Assembly: GCA_028868515.1 (NCBI GenBank)
Contig: JAGWUI010000015.1
Coordinates: 1 to 64,000 of the forward strand
Length of the DNA: 64,000 nucleotides
Source: Gammaproteobacteria bacterium
GTDB taxonomy: Bacteria; Pseudomonadota; Gammaproteobacteria; Pseudomonadales; Moraxellaceae
Reading direction: 5' to 3'
The translations under genes and the position numbers were made by a program. This document shows, piece by piece, positions 16,428-25,545 of the stretch. The notes beneath the pieces are model-generated. The model was not told the origin of the DNA. It ran no database searches and saw only the letters and a list, made by a program, of their open reading frames with translations. How positions within the stretch are numbered: the first letter of the stretch is position 1; every line of letters begins with the position of its first letter.

Positions 16428-17243
16428 ATGACTAACGCCAATATGATTCATTCAAATGATTTTCAGACACATCAGCGCGCCTTTACACATTGGATTCGTC
16501 ATTCTGAGCACGCACCATTACCAGATCATGTTTCTGCGGAACGCATGACGATTTACCGAGAACTCATTTTTAATAATATTTCGAGCTTCATTGAACACAC
16601 TTACCCCGTGACACAAGCCTTGCTGCCAACTGAAATATGGGATGCATTAACTCATTTATTTTTTCAACAAGGACAATGTGATTCGCCGTATTATTATGAT
16701 ATTTCAATGCATTTCAAAGATTTCATAGATCAAGAAGAATTTAATTCCATTGAATCACTACACAGTCTTCATCAAACCTATTCATGGCTGCGTGAACTCA
16801 TGCAATATGAATGGATGGAGCTTTACGTCGATATGGCGGAAACCTCTTGGCTTGAAGACAACTCGTCCGAATCATCGAATGTGGATATTCAACAACTCTC
16901 GCCTGATCACTCCTTCACATTGAAAACAACTTGTTGGATATTGGCGTACCAATATCCCGTTCACACTTGGTCAACAACCACACAACTAGCAGATATTCAG
17001 ATCACACCAACCTGCTTGCTCATTTATCGGAATCGCAGCGACGAGATGCAGGTTCACCCACTTCATCCGTTATGGGCATTTCTTTTGGAGACCATTCAGA
17101 ATCAAGAGAACATGCATTTCGACAAGCTCACCGCACAACTCCAAGAGGCGACTCAACTTGCCAAAGAAACAATCGACGAAATAACCATCAACCTACTCAG
17201 TTGGCTGAAAACATTGACATTACTACATGTCAACATTTCTTGA
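16428..17243 (+). CDS. hvfC: HvfC/BufC-type partner of the MNIO enzyme (DUF2063)
   Basis: 271-residue protein with an N-terminal DUF2063 helical domain (QRAFTHWIRH...RMTIYRELIFNNISSFIEHTYPVTQALL, residues about 14-65) and a C-terminal winged-helix-like domain that resembles RiPP recognition elements. Partner proteins of this kind bind the precursor and present it to the MNIO enzyme. It follows the hvfB-like gene by one base. Nothing suggests export or membrane insertion. It is probably the last gene of the plus-strand unit, since 170 bases separate it from the CBS protein gene. Confidence 0.87.
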   Translation: MTNANMIHSNDFQTHQRAFTHWIRHSEHAPLPDHVSAERMTIYRELIFNNISSFIEHTYPVTQALLPTEIWDALTHLFFQQGQCDSPYYYDISMHFKDFIDQEEFNSIESLHSLHQTYSWLRELMQYEWMELYVDMAETSWLEDNSSESSNVDIQQLSPDHSFTLKTTCWILAYQYPVHTWSTTTQLADIQITPTCLLIYRNRSDEMQVHPLHPLWAFLLETIQNQENMHFDKLTAQLQEATQLAKETIDEITINLLSWLKTLTLLHVNIS

Positions 17244-17413
17244 TCAAACATCAAATAATTGCAAAAACAAACTGAATAAATCCCTTTCACTTATGTAATT
17301 TTATGATATAAAAAGAATGAATATGCCAATCTGCAAACAGAACTACATATTCATGCTGTCCGTGCAAAATACATACAGCTTTATTCCAATCAACCCTACA
17401 CTTGGAAATCACC

Positions 17414-17848
17414 ATGAAAACAGTCGCATATATCCTTCACTCAAAAACCAACCATGCGGTTTATACCATTACCCCGTCAGCGACCGTGCTTGAAGCAATT
17501 ACACTTATGGCTGAGAAAGGAATTGGAGCACTTGTGGTCACGGATCACGAGAAGGTCGTTGGGATTGTGACGGAACGCGACTATGCCCGTAAAATTGCAC
17601 TCATGGAACGATCTTCTTATGCAACCCAAGTTCACGAAATCATGAGCAACGCTGTTCTGTCTGTGACACCAAAAGACACCACTGAACATTGCATGATTCT
17701 GATGACTGACAATCACTTACGCCATCTTCCCGTCATTGAAAATGATCAATTACTCGGCCTCATCTCAATCGGCGACTTGGTCAAAAACGTCATCGAAGAT
17801 CAGAAAAATCTGATTGAACAACTACAAAGCTACATTCGCGGTGAATAA
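17414..17848 (+). CDS. CBS-domain pair protein
   Basis: 144-residue stand-alone protein with two CBS domains (residues about 8-66 and 76-132; the second holds HLPVIENDQLLGLISIGDLVK). Such proteins bind adenine nucleotides and act as energy-state sensors or regulators of other proteins; no partner can be named. The ATG at 17414 has TTGGA about 7 bases upstream; an upstream TTG at 17402 in the same frame is less likely. It is preceded by a 170-base gap, and the DUF2459 gene follows after 31 bases, perhaps in the same transcript. Confidence 0.87.
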   Translation: MKTVAYILHSKTNHAVYTITPSATVLEAITLMAEKGIGALVVTDHEKVVGIVTERDYARKIALMERSSYATQVHEIMSNAVLSVTPKDTTEHCMILMTDNHLRHLPVIENDQLLGLISIGDLVKNVIEDQKNLIEQLQSYIRGE

Positions 17849-17879
17849 AAAAACTTCAAATTAGACAGGCAGCATCCCA

Positions 17880-18593
17880 ATGAAAAGACTTTTCTTATGG
17901 GTTGCTGCCCCGATTGTACTTCTACTGGCTATCATCCTCATCTATTTCGCCGTTGCTTTCGGCTCACTGCTTTTTCCTGCAAACACGACAACCAGCTCAA
18001 CGCAAACAAATACTGCCACACCAACCATTGATGCCTATATCAGCTCAAACGGCGTGCATACTGATTTCATCTTTCCCACTCGTACACCACAAATCGACTG
18101 GACAACGATCTTTCCAGTCACGGCTTTTCCGAGTCCGACCCTCGGTACCGACTTTATCGCCATCGGCTGGGGTGATCGAGAATTCTATTTAAATACACCT
18201 CGATGGAAAGATTTGACCTTAAAACGCGCTGTTTTTGCATTAACAGGACAAGATCATAGTTTGATGCATGTGGAATATTTAGGTCAGCGCGATTTTCAAG
18301 CTATCACACGCACACAAACCTATCATTTACGTCTCAGCACGGATCAATACATACGATTACGCAATTACGTCATCCAATCCACGCGCATAGACAAAAATAC
18401 AGCACAAAATGTCCCCAACTATCACTATGATCAGAACGATGCATTTTTTGCAGCGAATGGACAGTATAGTGCGCTTAAAACATGTAATATTTGGATTGGA
18501 AATGGATTACAACAAGCTGGCGTAAAGGTCAGCCGGTGGACGCCATTAGATATCACCGTTTATTGGTACTTAAAACCTGTCACATCGAATTGA
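17880..18593 (+). CDS. DUF2459 family protein (TIGR02117-like), membrane anchored
   Basis: 237 residues with an N-terminal uncleaved signal or anchor (residues 1-34) and a Thr/Ser/Gln-rich linker, then a periplasmic domain with IDAYISSNGVHTDFIFP, IGWGDREFYLNTPRW and the C-terminal TCNIWIGNGLQQAGVKVSRWTPLD segment containing a conserved Cys. These mark the DUF2459 family, sometimes called urease-associated because of gene neighbourhoods in other bacteria; there are no urease genes here. The Cys and His residues suggest a cysteine-hydrolase-like fold, but the function is unknown. Confidence 0.82.
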   Translation: MKRLFLWVAAPIVLLLAIILIYFAVAFGSLLFPANTTTSSTQTNTATPTIDAYISSNGVHTDFIFPTRTPQIDWTTIFPVTAFPSPTLGTDFIAIGWGDREFYLNTPRWKDLTLKRAVFALTGQDHSLMHVEYLGQRDFQAITRTQTYHLRLSTDQYIRLRNYVIQSTRIDKNTAQNVPNYHYDQNDAFFAANGQYSALKTCNIWIGNGLQQAGVKVSRWTPLDITVYWYLKPVTSN

Positions 18594-18660
18594 CGAATAA
18601 ACGTCAACTAAAAAAATATCAAAACAACATCATGCTTCACTTAGCGGAGGATCGCTTTTT

Positions 18661-19344
18661 ATGTATCAGCTCTATATCGCGAACAAAAATTACTCATCAT
18701 GGTCATTACGTCCTTGGCTGCTAATGAAAACTCTCAACATTCCATTTGAAGAACAACCAGTTCACTTCGCAGATGATAACTGGAGTGCGTTTCGTACCTT
18801 TTCACCTTCTGGCAAAGTGCCTTGTTTAGTTGCGGAATTCGTGACCGTCTGGGATTCCCTCGCGATTACAGAGTTCGTTGCGGAATCCTATCCTCAAGTC
18901 TGGCCAATGAGTGTCAAAGCTCGCGCTTGGGCACGCTCTGCGGCAGCAGAAATGCACTCTGGATTCGGGACATTACGCGAAAGATGTTCAATGAATTGCA
19001 GTATTCAAGTCGAACTTCATCAAATGACTGAAGATTTGCAAAAAGACATCACACGTATCGATGAACTGTGGAATGAAGGTCTACAAAAGTTTGGTGGGAA
19101 CTTCCTTGCAGGAAATGAATTTACTGCTGTAGATGCTTTTTTTGCACCTGTTGTTTTACGGATTGCAACCTACGGTTTGAAGCTAAGCGATGTCTCTATG
19201 GCTTATTGTGAACGAATCCAGCAACTCCCCACACTACAAGCATGGATCAAAGCTGGGCAGCTTGAAGCACCTCATGAAGCCCATGAAGCTGCCTGCGTGC
19301 AGTATGGTCGACTCACGCATGATGTCAGGGAATCAGTACATTAA
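18661..19344 (+). CDS. Glutathione S-transferase family protein
   Basis: 227 residues. The thioredoxin-like N-terminal domain begins YIANKNYSSWSLRPWLLMKTL, with the catalytic Ser in the SSWS/SLRPW region, and FSPSGKVPCL holds the cis-Pro; WDSLAITEFVAE follows, then an all-helical C-terminal domain (about residues 85-215). This is close to the GST group with an NYSSWSLR start, seen widely in proteobacteria near no fixed partner. AGCGGAGG lies a few bases before the ATG. The substrate is unknown. Two small hairpins follow the gene. Confidence 0.9.
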   Translation: MYQLYIANKNYSSWSLRPWLLMKTLNIPFEEQPVHFADDNWSAFRTFSPSGKVPCLVAEFVTVWDSLAITEFVAESYPQVWPMSVKARAWARSAAAEMHSGFGTLRERCSMNCSIQVELHQMTEDLQKDITRIDELWNEGLQKFGGNFLAGNEFTAVDAFFAPVVLRIATYGLKLSDVSMAYCERIQQLPTLQAWIKAGQLEAPHEAHEAACVQYGRLTHDVRESVH

Positions 19345-19350
19345 AATTGA

Positions 19351-19378
19351 TTAGGGCAGGTTTAGAACCTGCCCCTAC
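19351..19378. repeat. GTAG-type palindrome (a)
   Basis: A 9-bp perfect stem GGGCAGGTT/AACCTGCCC with a TAG loop (19354-19374), ending CCTAC, lies directly after the GST gene. One of a dispersed set of small palindromes with GTAG/CTAC ends in this window. Confidence 0.75.
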
Positions 19379-19398
19379 GACTGAAAAAATGTAATGTT

Positions 19399-19424
19399 GT
19401 AGGGGTGGGTTCCAAACCCACCCT
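19399..19424. repeat. GTAG-type palindrome (b)
   Basis: A 9-bp stem GGGTGGGTT/AACCCACCC with a CCA loop (19403-19423), preceded by TGTAG, stands 25 bases after palindrome (a) and just before the ycgN stop. The pair separates convergent genes. Confidence 0.75.
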
Positions 19425-19436
19425 GAACTCCAAGAC

Positions 19437-19910
19437 TTAGCGCACCCAGCGAATCACATATTCTTCAATATCAGCTTCATTAATTTCAGTTTCAGACACA
19501 CAGCGCCCCGCAGCCGACTTACGCGCTTTGCGCACACTTTTTGGATTCCCAGTAATCAACGGATGCCAGCTTGGCAATGCTTGTCCCAAATCAAGCCGTT
19601 TATACGTACAACTCGGTGGCAACCATTTCAGTTCTGGAACGCGCTCTGGCGTGAGTTGTAAGCAATCAGGAACAATGCTCTGACGGTCTGCATAATTCGT
19701 GCAACGCGCAGTCTTGGTATCCAATAGCTGGCACGCAGCGCTGGTATAGACCACCTCTCCCGTATCCTCATCTTCGAGCTTCACTAGGCAACACAACCCG
19801 CAGCCATCGCACAACGCCTCCCATTCAGCAGGCGTTAACTCGGCGAGGGAATAATGCTGCCAAAATTTTTCACGGAGCAAGGGTGCAGACTCTGACTTTA
19901 ATTCGGACAT
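19437..19910 (-). CDS. ycgN: YcgN family cysteine cluster protein (UPF0260/YkgJ-like)
   Basis: 157-residue cytoplasmic protein with the cysteine cluster CDGCGLCCL near residue 34, further Cys residues in CQLLDTKTARC and DC, and the SCTYKRL segment of the YcgN/UPF0260 group within the zinc- or iron-chelating YkgJ fold. Most gammaproteobacteria carry one copy; the role is unknown. Its own promoter should lie in the gap between it and the LytM peptidase gene, where that gene's terminator also lies. Confidence 0.88.
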   Translation of the reverse strand: MSELKSESAPLLREKFWQHYSLAELTPAEWEALCDGCGLCCLVKLEDEDTGEVVYTSAACQLLDTKTARCTNYADRQSIVPDCLQLTPERVPELKWLPPSCTYKRLDLGQALPSWHPLITGNPKSVRKARKSAAGRCVSETEINEADIEEYVIRWVR

Positions 19911-19994
19911 AAACCATTCACTTCAAAAAAATATTCATGCGTACCTTGAGCCGCGTGGATAACATTATAAATCATTCATCGCATCAAAAAGAAA

Positions 19995-20024
19995 AAGAGC
20001 CATCTGACCATTCAAATGACTCTT
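19995..20024 (-). terminator. Terminator of the M23 peptidase gene
   Basis: On the minus strand AAGAGTCATTTGA pairs with TCAGATGGCTCTT (two G-U pairs, 4-base loop) and is followed by TTTCTTTTTG, 31 bases after the peptidase stop. Confidence 0.8.
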
Positions 20025-20054
20025 CTCTGATATACGCTCAAGCGTTGGCGTCAA

Positions 20055-20891
20055 TTACTCTTCGCGACGTGGTGCCAAGGCTAAATACGTTGCTGGATTT
20101 TGACGCTGACCATTCAACAATACCTCATAATGCACATGAGGACCTGTGCAACGACCTGTGCAGCCTACCAGTGCGATTTCTTGGTTTTTCTTAACATGAT
20201 CGCCAACCGAAACCAGTAAACGCGAAGAATGACCATAACGTGTCACATAGCCATTACCATGATCGATTTCAATGAAGTTACCGTAGCCATTTTTCCAGCC
20301 CGAATAGACAACTACACCTGTGCCAGTCGCATAAATTGGCGAACCATATGGAACAGCTAAATCAATTCCTGGATGAAATTCACGACCACCTAAAGTACGA
20401 TAGCCATATGGCGACGAAACTCGTGCATTCGCAACAGGTTCAACAGCCAAAATATCCGCACCAATCTGAATTTTGTCTTGTACACGACTCGTCATCGATT
20501 GATTCAAACGCTGTAAACCAGATTCACGGCGTTCCATTTGTTCTGTCACCTGATTAATCGTATCGGAAATACGATCAGAATTAGATGTTGGAACGTCATT
20601 TTCTTCTTCATAGTCACCACCCATCCCATTTGGATTGGTATGGTGATCATGTTCATCATCTGCATCGTGCGCAACCAAACCTATCGACTCTAAAGAGGAC
20701 GACAAAGCAGATTGTTGTTGCCACAACTGCGTAATAGAAGCATCAGCTGCCACTGCAGGCTGACCAAATACGGAAATGGTGCTCGACGGAGCCGTCGCAG
20801 CAGAACTTGATGTCACAAAACAAGCACTACTTAACACTAGCGTAGATAACGCAAACAAAGAGCGCTTCATGCGCAATGTCTTCAAATGCAT
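20055..20891 (-). CDS. M23 family (LytM) peptidase, periplasmic
   Basis: 278 residues. A signal peptide follows the start (MHLKTLRMKRSLFALSTLVLSSACFV). Then comes an acidic His/Asp-rich linker (DDEHDHHTNPNG), a short coiled region (SDRISDTINQVTEQMERRESGLQRL), and a C-terminal LytM domain with metal ligands in FHPGIDLA and HVHYE and the GYVTRYGHSSRL loop. With these ligands complete it may be an active peptidoglycan endopeptidase. The ATG at 20891 has AGGT just upstream; an earlier in-frame ATG at 20939 lacks one. It is divergent from dciA and next to lpxC-ftsZ, a division/envelope setting. Confidence 0.9.
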   Translation of the reverse strand: MHLKTLRMKRSLFALSTLVLSSACFVTSSSAATAPSSTISVFGQPAVAADASITQLWQQQSALSSSLESIGLVAHDADDEHDHHTNPNGMGGDYEEENDVPTSNSDRISDTINQVTEQMERRESGLQRLNQSMTSRVQDKIQIGADILAVEPVANARVSSPYGYRTLGGREFHPGIDLAVPYGSPIYATGTGVVVYSGWKNGYGNFIEIDHGNGYVTRYGHSSRLLVSVGDHVKKNQEIALVGCTGRCTGPHVHYEVLLNGQRQNPATYLALAPRREE

Positions 20892-21047
20892 AACAACCTC
20901 ATGTTTAAGTCTTGCGTATCGGTCATGTTGGTTATGCAAGCATCATGCCTACACATCTTTCAAGCTTCTCGGAAATATCTTACCGTGCTATCGTAGTCAA
21001 ACAACGATCATATGCACCATTACTTCATTCGCGAGAAATTGATCAAC

Positions 21048-21524
21048 ATGAAACTCCCTGCTCAACCCTTCAAACAACAGCTTAAAAAGCAAAAAAGGGT
21101 CGCCGAAAAGTCCTATTCACAAAACAATTTATCTGATCTTCAGACTCATATTGAGTATCTAAAGAGATTAACTCAATTGATTTCGCCCATCTTGTCCCAA
21201 ACGCTATCACACGAAGGAGATTGGCAAGTTGCCGCACTTGAAGGTGAAGTTCTTTGCATCGCAACCGAACATCATACCGCGGCAAGTCAATTAAGATATT
21301 TACAACACCATGTCATCAAGGCTCTTCAGCAGCTTCCAGATTTTGCTACCGTCCAACGCTTGAAGATAGTGATCGAAATCCAGCCTAAGCCTAAAACAGT
21401 TAGTCATGGCCGATTGCCGGAACTCACTCCTGAGGTTCGACAAATACTGGATGATGCAGCCTCTGCGTTTCAAGACACGGATATTAGCGACACCTTACGG
21501 CGTTTAGCAAGAGAGCGACGATAG
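21048..21524 (+). CDS. dciA: DciA family protein (DUF721)
   Basis: 158-residue protein of the DUF721/DciA group, which loads or interacts with the replicative helicase DnaB in bacteria lacking DnaC. It shows the N-terminal KH-like domain pattern (LISPILSQTLSHEGDWQVAALEGEVLCIATEHHTAASQLRYLQHHVIKAL, about residues 50-95) and a C-terminal flexible tail (LPELTPEVRQILDDAASAF). The Met at 21048 (MKLPAQP) is preferred over one at 21012. It is convergent with lpxC; a gene of this family beside lpxC is the usual Moraxellaceae/Pseudomonas order. Confidence 0.82.
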   Translation: MKLPAQPFKQQLKKQKRVAEKSYSQNNLSDLQTHIEYLKRLTQLISPILSQTLSHEGDWQVAALEGEVLCIATEHHTAASQLRYLQHHVIKALQQLPDFATVQRLKIVIEIQPKPKTVSHGRLPELTPEVRQILDDAASAFQDTDISDTLRRLARERR

Positions 21525-21607
21525 AATGTACCAAACGTTACGTTGTAACATTTACACATACTTATAATTATTCACACTAACTATCTGTTTTATCAATACA
21601 AAAACGA

Positions 21608-22522
21608 TTAATCTGCGTCAATATAGTGAATCGGACAAGAGTTTCTGTCATCAAATGTCACAATTTCATAAGCATCTGGGCGATCAATTAATGCACGAAG
21701 TAACTGGTTATTGAGCGCATGACCTGACTTATAACCATCAAATTGCCCAATGATGCTATAGCCTAATAAGTACAAATCACCCACTGCATCTAGCATTTTA
21801 TGACGAACAAATTCATCGGCAAAACGCAAGCCTTCTTCGTTGACAATACCGTGATCATCCACCACGATGGCATTGTCCAGACTGCCACCCAGCGCTAGAT
21901 TATTGGCCTGCATGTATTCAATATCACGCAAAAATCCAAAAGTCCGCGCATGACTCAACTCTTCAACATAAGATGTCGTCGAGAAATTAAGTTCTGCAGA
22001 CTGATGTTCTTCATTAAACGCTGGATGATCAAAATCAATCGTGAAGCACACACGGAATCCATCATAGGGCGTAAAAGCTGCACGCTTATCACCCACAATG
22101 ACTTCAACAGGCTTAGTGATTTTGACAAACTGTTTGGGCGCAGCCTGCTCTACAATTCCAGCCGTTTGAATGAGAAAGACAAAAGGTCCTGAGCTGCCAT
22201 CCATAATGGGAACTTCAGCAGAGGACACATCAATCATTAAATTATCAATACCCAAGCCTGCCAACGCACTCATGAGGTGCTCAACAGTACCTATACGCGC
22301 ACCATCATGTTCCAAATTTGAAGACATGGTGGTTTCATTCACCAGTAGCGCTTTTGCTGGAATCTCAACAGGTGGATTAAGATCGACACGACGAAAAACG
22401 ATCCCGCCATTGACTACATGGGGATGTAACGTAAGATAAACTTTTTGACCACTATGTAATCCAATTCCAGTCGCGCGAATCGTTCGGCGAAGCGTACGTT
22501 GCTGGAGGACATGTTTTGACAT
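21608..22522 (-). CDS. lpxC: UDP-3-O-acyl-N-acetylglucosamine deacetylase LpxC
   Basis: Catalyses the committed step of lipid A synthesis with a zinc ion. The ligands sit in [10 protein letters not shown] and in [18 protein letters not shown], and the general acid His in [12 protein letters not shown]. At 304 residues it is the standard length. It lies downstream of ftsZ on the same strand but after a strong terminator, so the 200-base gap (22523-22727) must carry its promoter. A LPS-modification cluster and lptFG elsewhere in the window relate to the same pathway. Confidence 0.97.
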   Translation of the reverse strand: MSKHVLQQRTLRRTIRATGIGLHSGQKVYLTLHPHVVNGGIVFRRVDLNPPVEIPAKALLVNETTMSSNLEHDGARIGTVEHLMSALAGLGIDNLMIDVSSAEVPIMDGSSGPFVFLIQTAGIVEQAAPKQFVKITKPVEVIVGDKRAAFTPYDGFRVCFTIDFDHPAFNEEHQSAELNFSTTSYVEELSHARTFGFLRDIEYMQANNLALGGSLDNAIVVDDHGIVNEEGLRFADEFVRHKMLDAVGDLYLLGYSIIGQFDGYKSGHALNNQLLRALIDRPDAYEIVTFDDRNSCPIHYIDAD

Positions 22523-22668
22523 TTCATTTCAAAATATTACAATAATGATGCATCCTATCATTGATTACAAAGCATGCCAACCTAACAATAATTCTGAGCC
22601 GTCACCAAATTGTGTGCGTTTTGTTTATTCTTATATTTTTTACAAATAAATTCATAGCATTAGAAAAA

Positions 22669-22701
22669 ACAAAAAGCCCAAGAGAGAATTGGGCTTTTTG
22701 T
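22669..22701 (-). terminator. ftsZ terminator
   Basis: A 13-bp perfect stem (ACAAAAAGCCCAA with its complement) has a 7-base loop, and the minus strand continues TTTTTTCTAA. It starts 27 bases after the ftsZ stop. Confidence 0.92.
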
Positions 22702-22727
22702 TTGAAGAAAATCTACAGAACCAACTT

Positions 22728-23903
22728 TTAGCGCTTTTGTTGATTCTTCAAGAAGTCCTGAATACGCATTGGCGAAGATGCTGCAGGTTGCGCAGGAGCT
22801 GCGGCTGCAACAGGTAAAGGCTCTGTCAGACCCGCATGGCGACGATCAATTGCGGGAGCATCAGCATCATCTAAAGGTAGTGGCACTTGATCTTTACGCG
22901 TTGGAATTGGACGACGCTGTTGTTGAACAGAACGATCATCATAGCTCAGACCTGTCGCAATCACAGTAATGCGTAACTCTTCGCCTGCATCTGGATCATC
23001 AACCAACCCGAGGAAAATATTGGCATCTTGATCAGCAATCTGTTCAATAATGTCACCAACTGCTTGAACTTCATCCATGCGGACATTCGCACCAGTTACA
23101 TTCACCAATAAGCCTTGTGCACCTTCTAACAGCACATTGTCCAGTAGCGGACTACGAACTGCCATCTCAGTTGCGATACGCGCACGGTCATCACCTTTAC
23201 CCGCACCAATCCCCATCATGGCATGACCACGCGCCGCCATCGCAGTACGAATATCCGCGAAGTCGATATTGACATAACCAGGACGCGTAATTAAATCAGA
23301 AATTCCGCGTACCGCACTCAACACCACGTCATCAGCGCGTTTAAACGCATCAATCACTGACAGATTGCGATAAACACTCATGAGTTTTTCATTCGGAATC
23401 GTGATCAGGGAATCCACATATTGAGTCAAATCCTCAATACCACGCTCAGCAGAAGCGGCACGACGTTTACCTTCAAACTTAAATGGTGTGGTGACCACTG
23501 CAACCGTCAGAATACCCATTTCTTTGGCAATTTCTGCGATTACAGGTGCTGCGCCAGTTCCTGTACCACCGCCCATACCTGCGGTAATAAAGACCATATC
23601 AGAACCTTGCAAAGCGTCACGAATGAGCTCATGTTCTTCTTGCGCAGCTTGACGTCCCACATCAGGATCAGCACCTGCACCTAGACCACGACTCGTTTGC
23701 ATTCCCAATTGAATACGATTTGGAGCAGACATGCGATCCAAAGCCTGACGATCGGTATTTGCACATGCAAAAGAAACGCCTTTGATGCCAGAGCGCACCA
23801 TATGTTCGATGGAGTTACCACCACCACCGCCCACACCTATCGCGGTGAAACGAGCATTGCCGTTATTATCAAGGGTATCATCTTGCACCAATGTGTAGGA
23901 CAT
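22728..23903 (-). CDS. ftsZ: Cell division protein FtsZ
   Basis: Tubulin-like GTPase that forms the division ring. The N-terminal GTP-binding core has [13 protein letters not shown] and the tubulin signature [16 protein letters not shown]; the T7 catalytic loop follows near [10 protein letters not shown] Pro/Ala-rich linker (about residues 325-375) leads to the conserved C-terminal peptide [13 protein letters not shown] that binds FtsA and ZipA. Length 391. It is the last gene of the murG-murC-ddl-ftsQ-ftsA-ftsZ series, but 279 bases separate it from ftsA, so it likely has extra promoters there, as is common for ftsZ. Confidence 0.98.
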   Translation of the reverse strand: MSYTLVQDDTLDNNGNARFTAIGVGGGGGNSIEHMVRSGIKGVSFACANTDRQALDRMSAPNRIQLGMQTSRGLGAGADPDVGRQAAQEEHELIRDALQGSDMVFITAGMGGGTGTGAAPVIAEIAKEMGILTVAVVTTPFKFEGKRRAASAERGIEDLTQYVDSLITIPNEKLMSVYRNLSVIDAFKRADDVVLSAVRGISDLITRPGYVNIDFADIRTAMAARGHAMMGIGAGKGDDRARIATEMAVRSPLLDNVLLEGAQGLLVNVTGANVRMDEVQAVGDIIEQIADQDANIFLGLVDDPDAGEELRITVIATGLSYDDRSVQQQRRPIPTRKDQVPLPLDDADAPAIDRRHAGLTEPLPVAAAAPAQPAASSPMRIQDFLKNQQKR

Positions 23904-24182
23904 GGTGTTGCATCTCCAAAAATAAAAAATACCGTAACAATCTGCTTAAATCGCAATCAGCGCGAGAACATTCTATGCAAATCGTTACCCAAAGTGGTAT
24001 AGGTATACGTTAAGTTCTGTTTTAAAATATCAATGTAGATTAACCATCATTGCCATCAATAATGCTTAAAACTGTCTGACCAGAACAACCAAATAAAATC
24101 AACTTCTCATACAAAACTAAAATTACAAAGCTCAATACAAAATCTATAAACACGTTTTCCAGCAAATTCGTTCAGCCATTTT

Positions 24183-25454
24183 TTAAAAAACGGCCCGTAA
24201 CTTATCTACTAATCGTCGCCATGGTGTCACCATCAAACGCGTCACAATTTGTTCACGTCCTGCGTCACGATCAGTTTCTTCGCTCCACCGTTGATTTTCG
24301 CTTTGGCTATATAGCAGTAGTCCACTCGCTGTGGCAAATATTGTCCGATGAAGTAACGGTTTGCGATCGTCGCGAATCTCAACACTGGCTGGATGATTGC
24401 CTAAATGAACAGGCACACCGAGTGCATTTCGCGCCAAACTCACAATGCCTTCAATCTGACAAGACGCGCCAGAAAGTACAACACCATGACGCAACACATG
24501 AATTGCACCGCTATCCGCCAATAATCGACGTACTTCTTCAAAAATTTCTTCGTAACGTGCAATGATAATATCCGCCAAATCCATACGGCTTAGCGTCAAT
24601 GGATTATTACCCACCCCTGTGACTTGAATCATTTGATCAGGACGAATCAAATCACGATTAACACCACCATAGCGAACTTTCAGCATTTCAGCTTGTTCGG
24701 TCGATGTGTGCAGAACAGAAGCGATGTCGCGCGTGACATTTTCACCGCCACGTTGCAGGGTACTACTCAAAATCAAGCGATTCTCAAGATAAACCGAAAC
24801 TGCTGTTGTTCCCGCACCAATATCGACTAAACAAACACCGTATTCTTTTTCATCACGCAGCAATGTGGATTCTGCTGTCGCAAGATTAGAAACAATCATT
24901 CGCTCCACACCAATATTTGCAGATTTCAATGCTTTATCAATGTTTTGCATAATATTGTTTGGCAGCATCATGAGGTGATAATGCCCCGTGATTGCTGAAG
25001 CAGCCATATTAATCGGATATTCCGCCCAATCATCACGGTCATCAATCGCCACGCCAAGCGGCACAGCATTAATCAAATAATGGGTCGGCATCAAATGACT
25101 GCTTTTTGCCATTTCTAATGTACGGACAATTTCTGCGGTCGAAATCGAGCCATTGGCAACGGGAGTGCGTCCTGAGGCATTAAAGCTTTGCAATTCAGGA
25201 CTAGGAATCGCAACCCACGCACTATGTACACGACAATCCGCCATATCCTCAGCTAAAGCAACAGCTTCTTTGATCGCAGCAACAACTTTGTCCATATTGT
25301 TGATCATGCCTTTGCTCATGCCACGATTCGCAGCATGACCTAGACCAATGACCTCAATACGATCAGCGGCATGAACACGACCAATGAGTGCCGCGACTTT
25401 ATGCGTCCCAATATCAATCGCAACTATCGTCGGAATCGTTTCAATCTCACTCAT
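24183..25454 (-). CDS. ftsA: Cell division protein FtsA
   Basis: Actin-like ATPase that tethers FtsZ to the inner membrane. It has VAIDIGTHKVAALIG at the N-terminus (phosphate 1), a 1C domain, VCLVDIGAGTTAVSVY (phosphate 2) and VVLSGASCQIEG (adenosine motif). The C-terminus RLMVTPWRRLVDKLRAVF is an amphipathic membrane-targeting helix. 423 residues, normal length. Position between ftsQ and ftsZ confirms the identity. Confidence 0.97.
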   Translation of the reverse strand: MSEIETIPTIVAIDIGTHKVAALIGRVHAADRIEVIGLGHAANRGMSKGMINNMDKVVAAIKEAVALAEDMADCRVHSAWVAIPSPELQSFNASGRTPVANGSISTAEIVRTLEMAKSSHLMPTHYLINAVPLGVAIDDRDDWAEYPINMAASAITGHYHLMMLPNNIMQNIDKALKSANIGVERMIVSNLATAESTLLRDEKEYGVCLVDIGAGTTAVSVYLENRLILSSTLQRGGENVTRDIASVLHTSTEQAEMLKVRYGGVNRDLIRPDQMIQVTGVGNNPLTLSRMDLADIIIARYEEIFEEVRRLLADSGAIHVLRHGVVLSGASCQIEGIVSLARNALGVPVHLGNHPASVEIRDDRKPLLHRTIFATASGLLLYSQSENQRWSEETDRDAGREQIVTRLMVTPWRRLVDKLRAVF

Positions 25455-25545
25455 CTTTACTGCCCATTCATCAAACTCATTTATTCAAACTTATCGCTAA
25501 AAAACAAAATCTCTCTAAAGGCTCACCCTGTGTATGCAAAGACCT

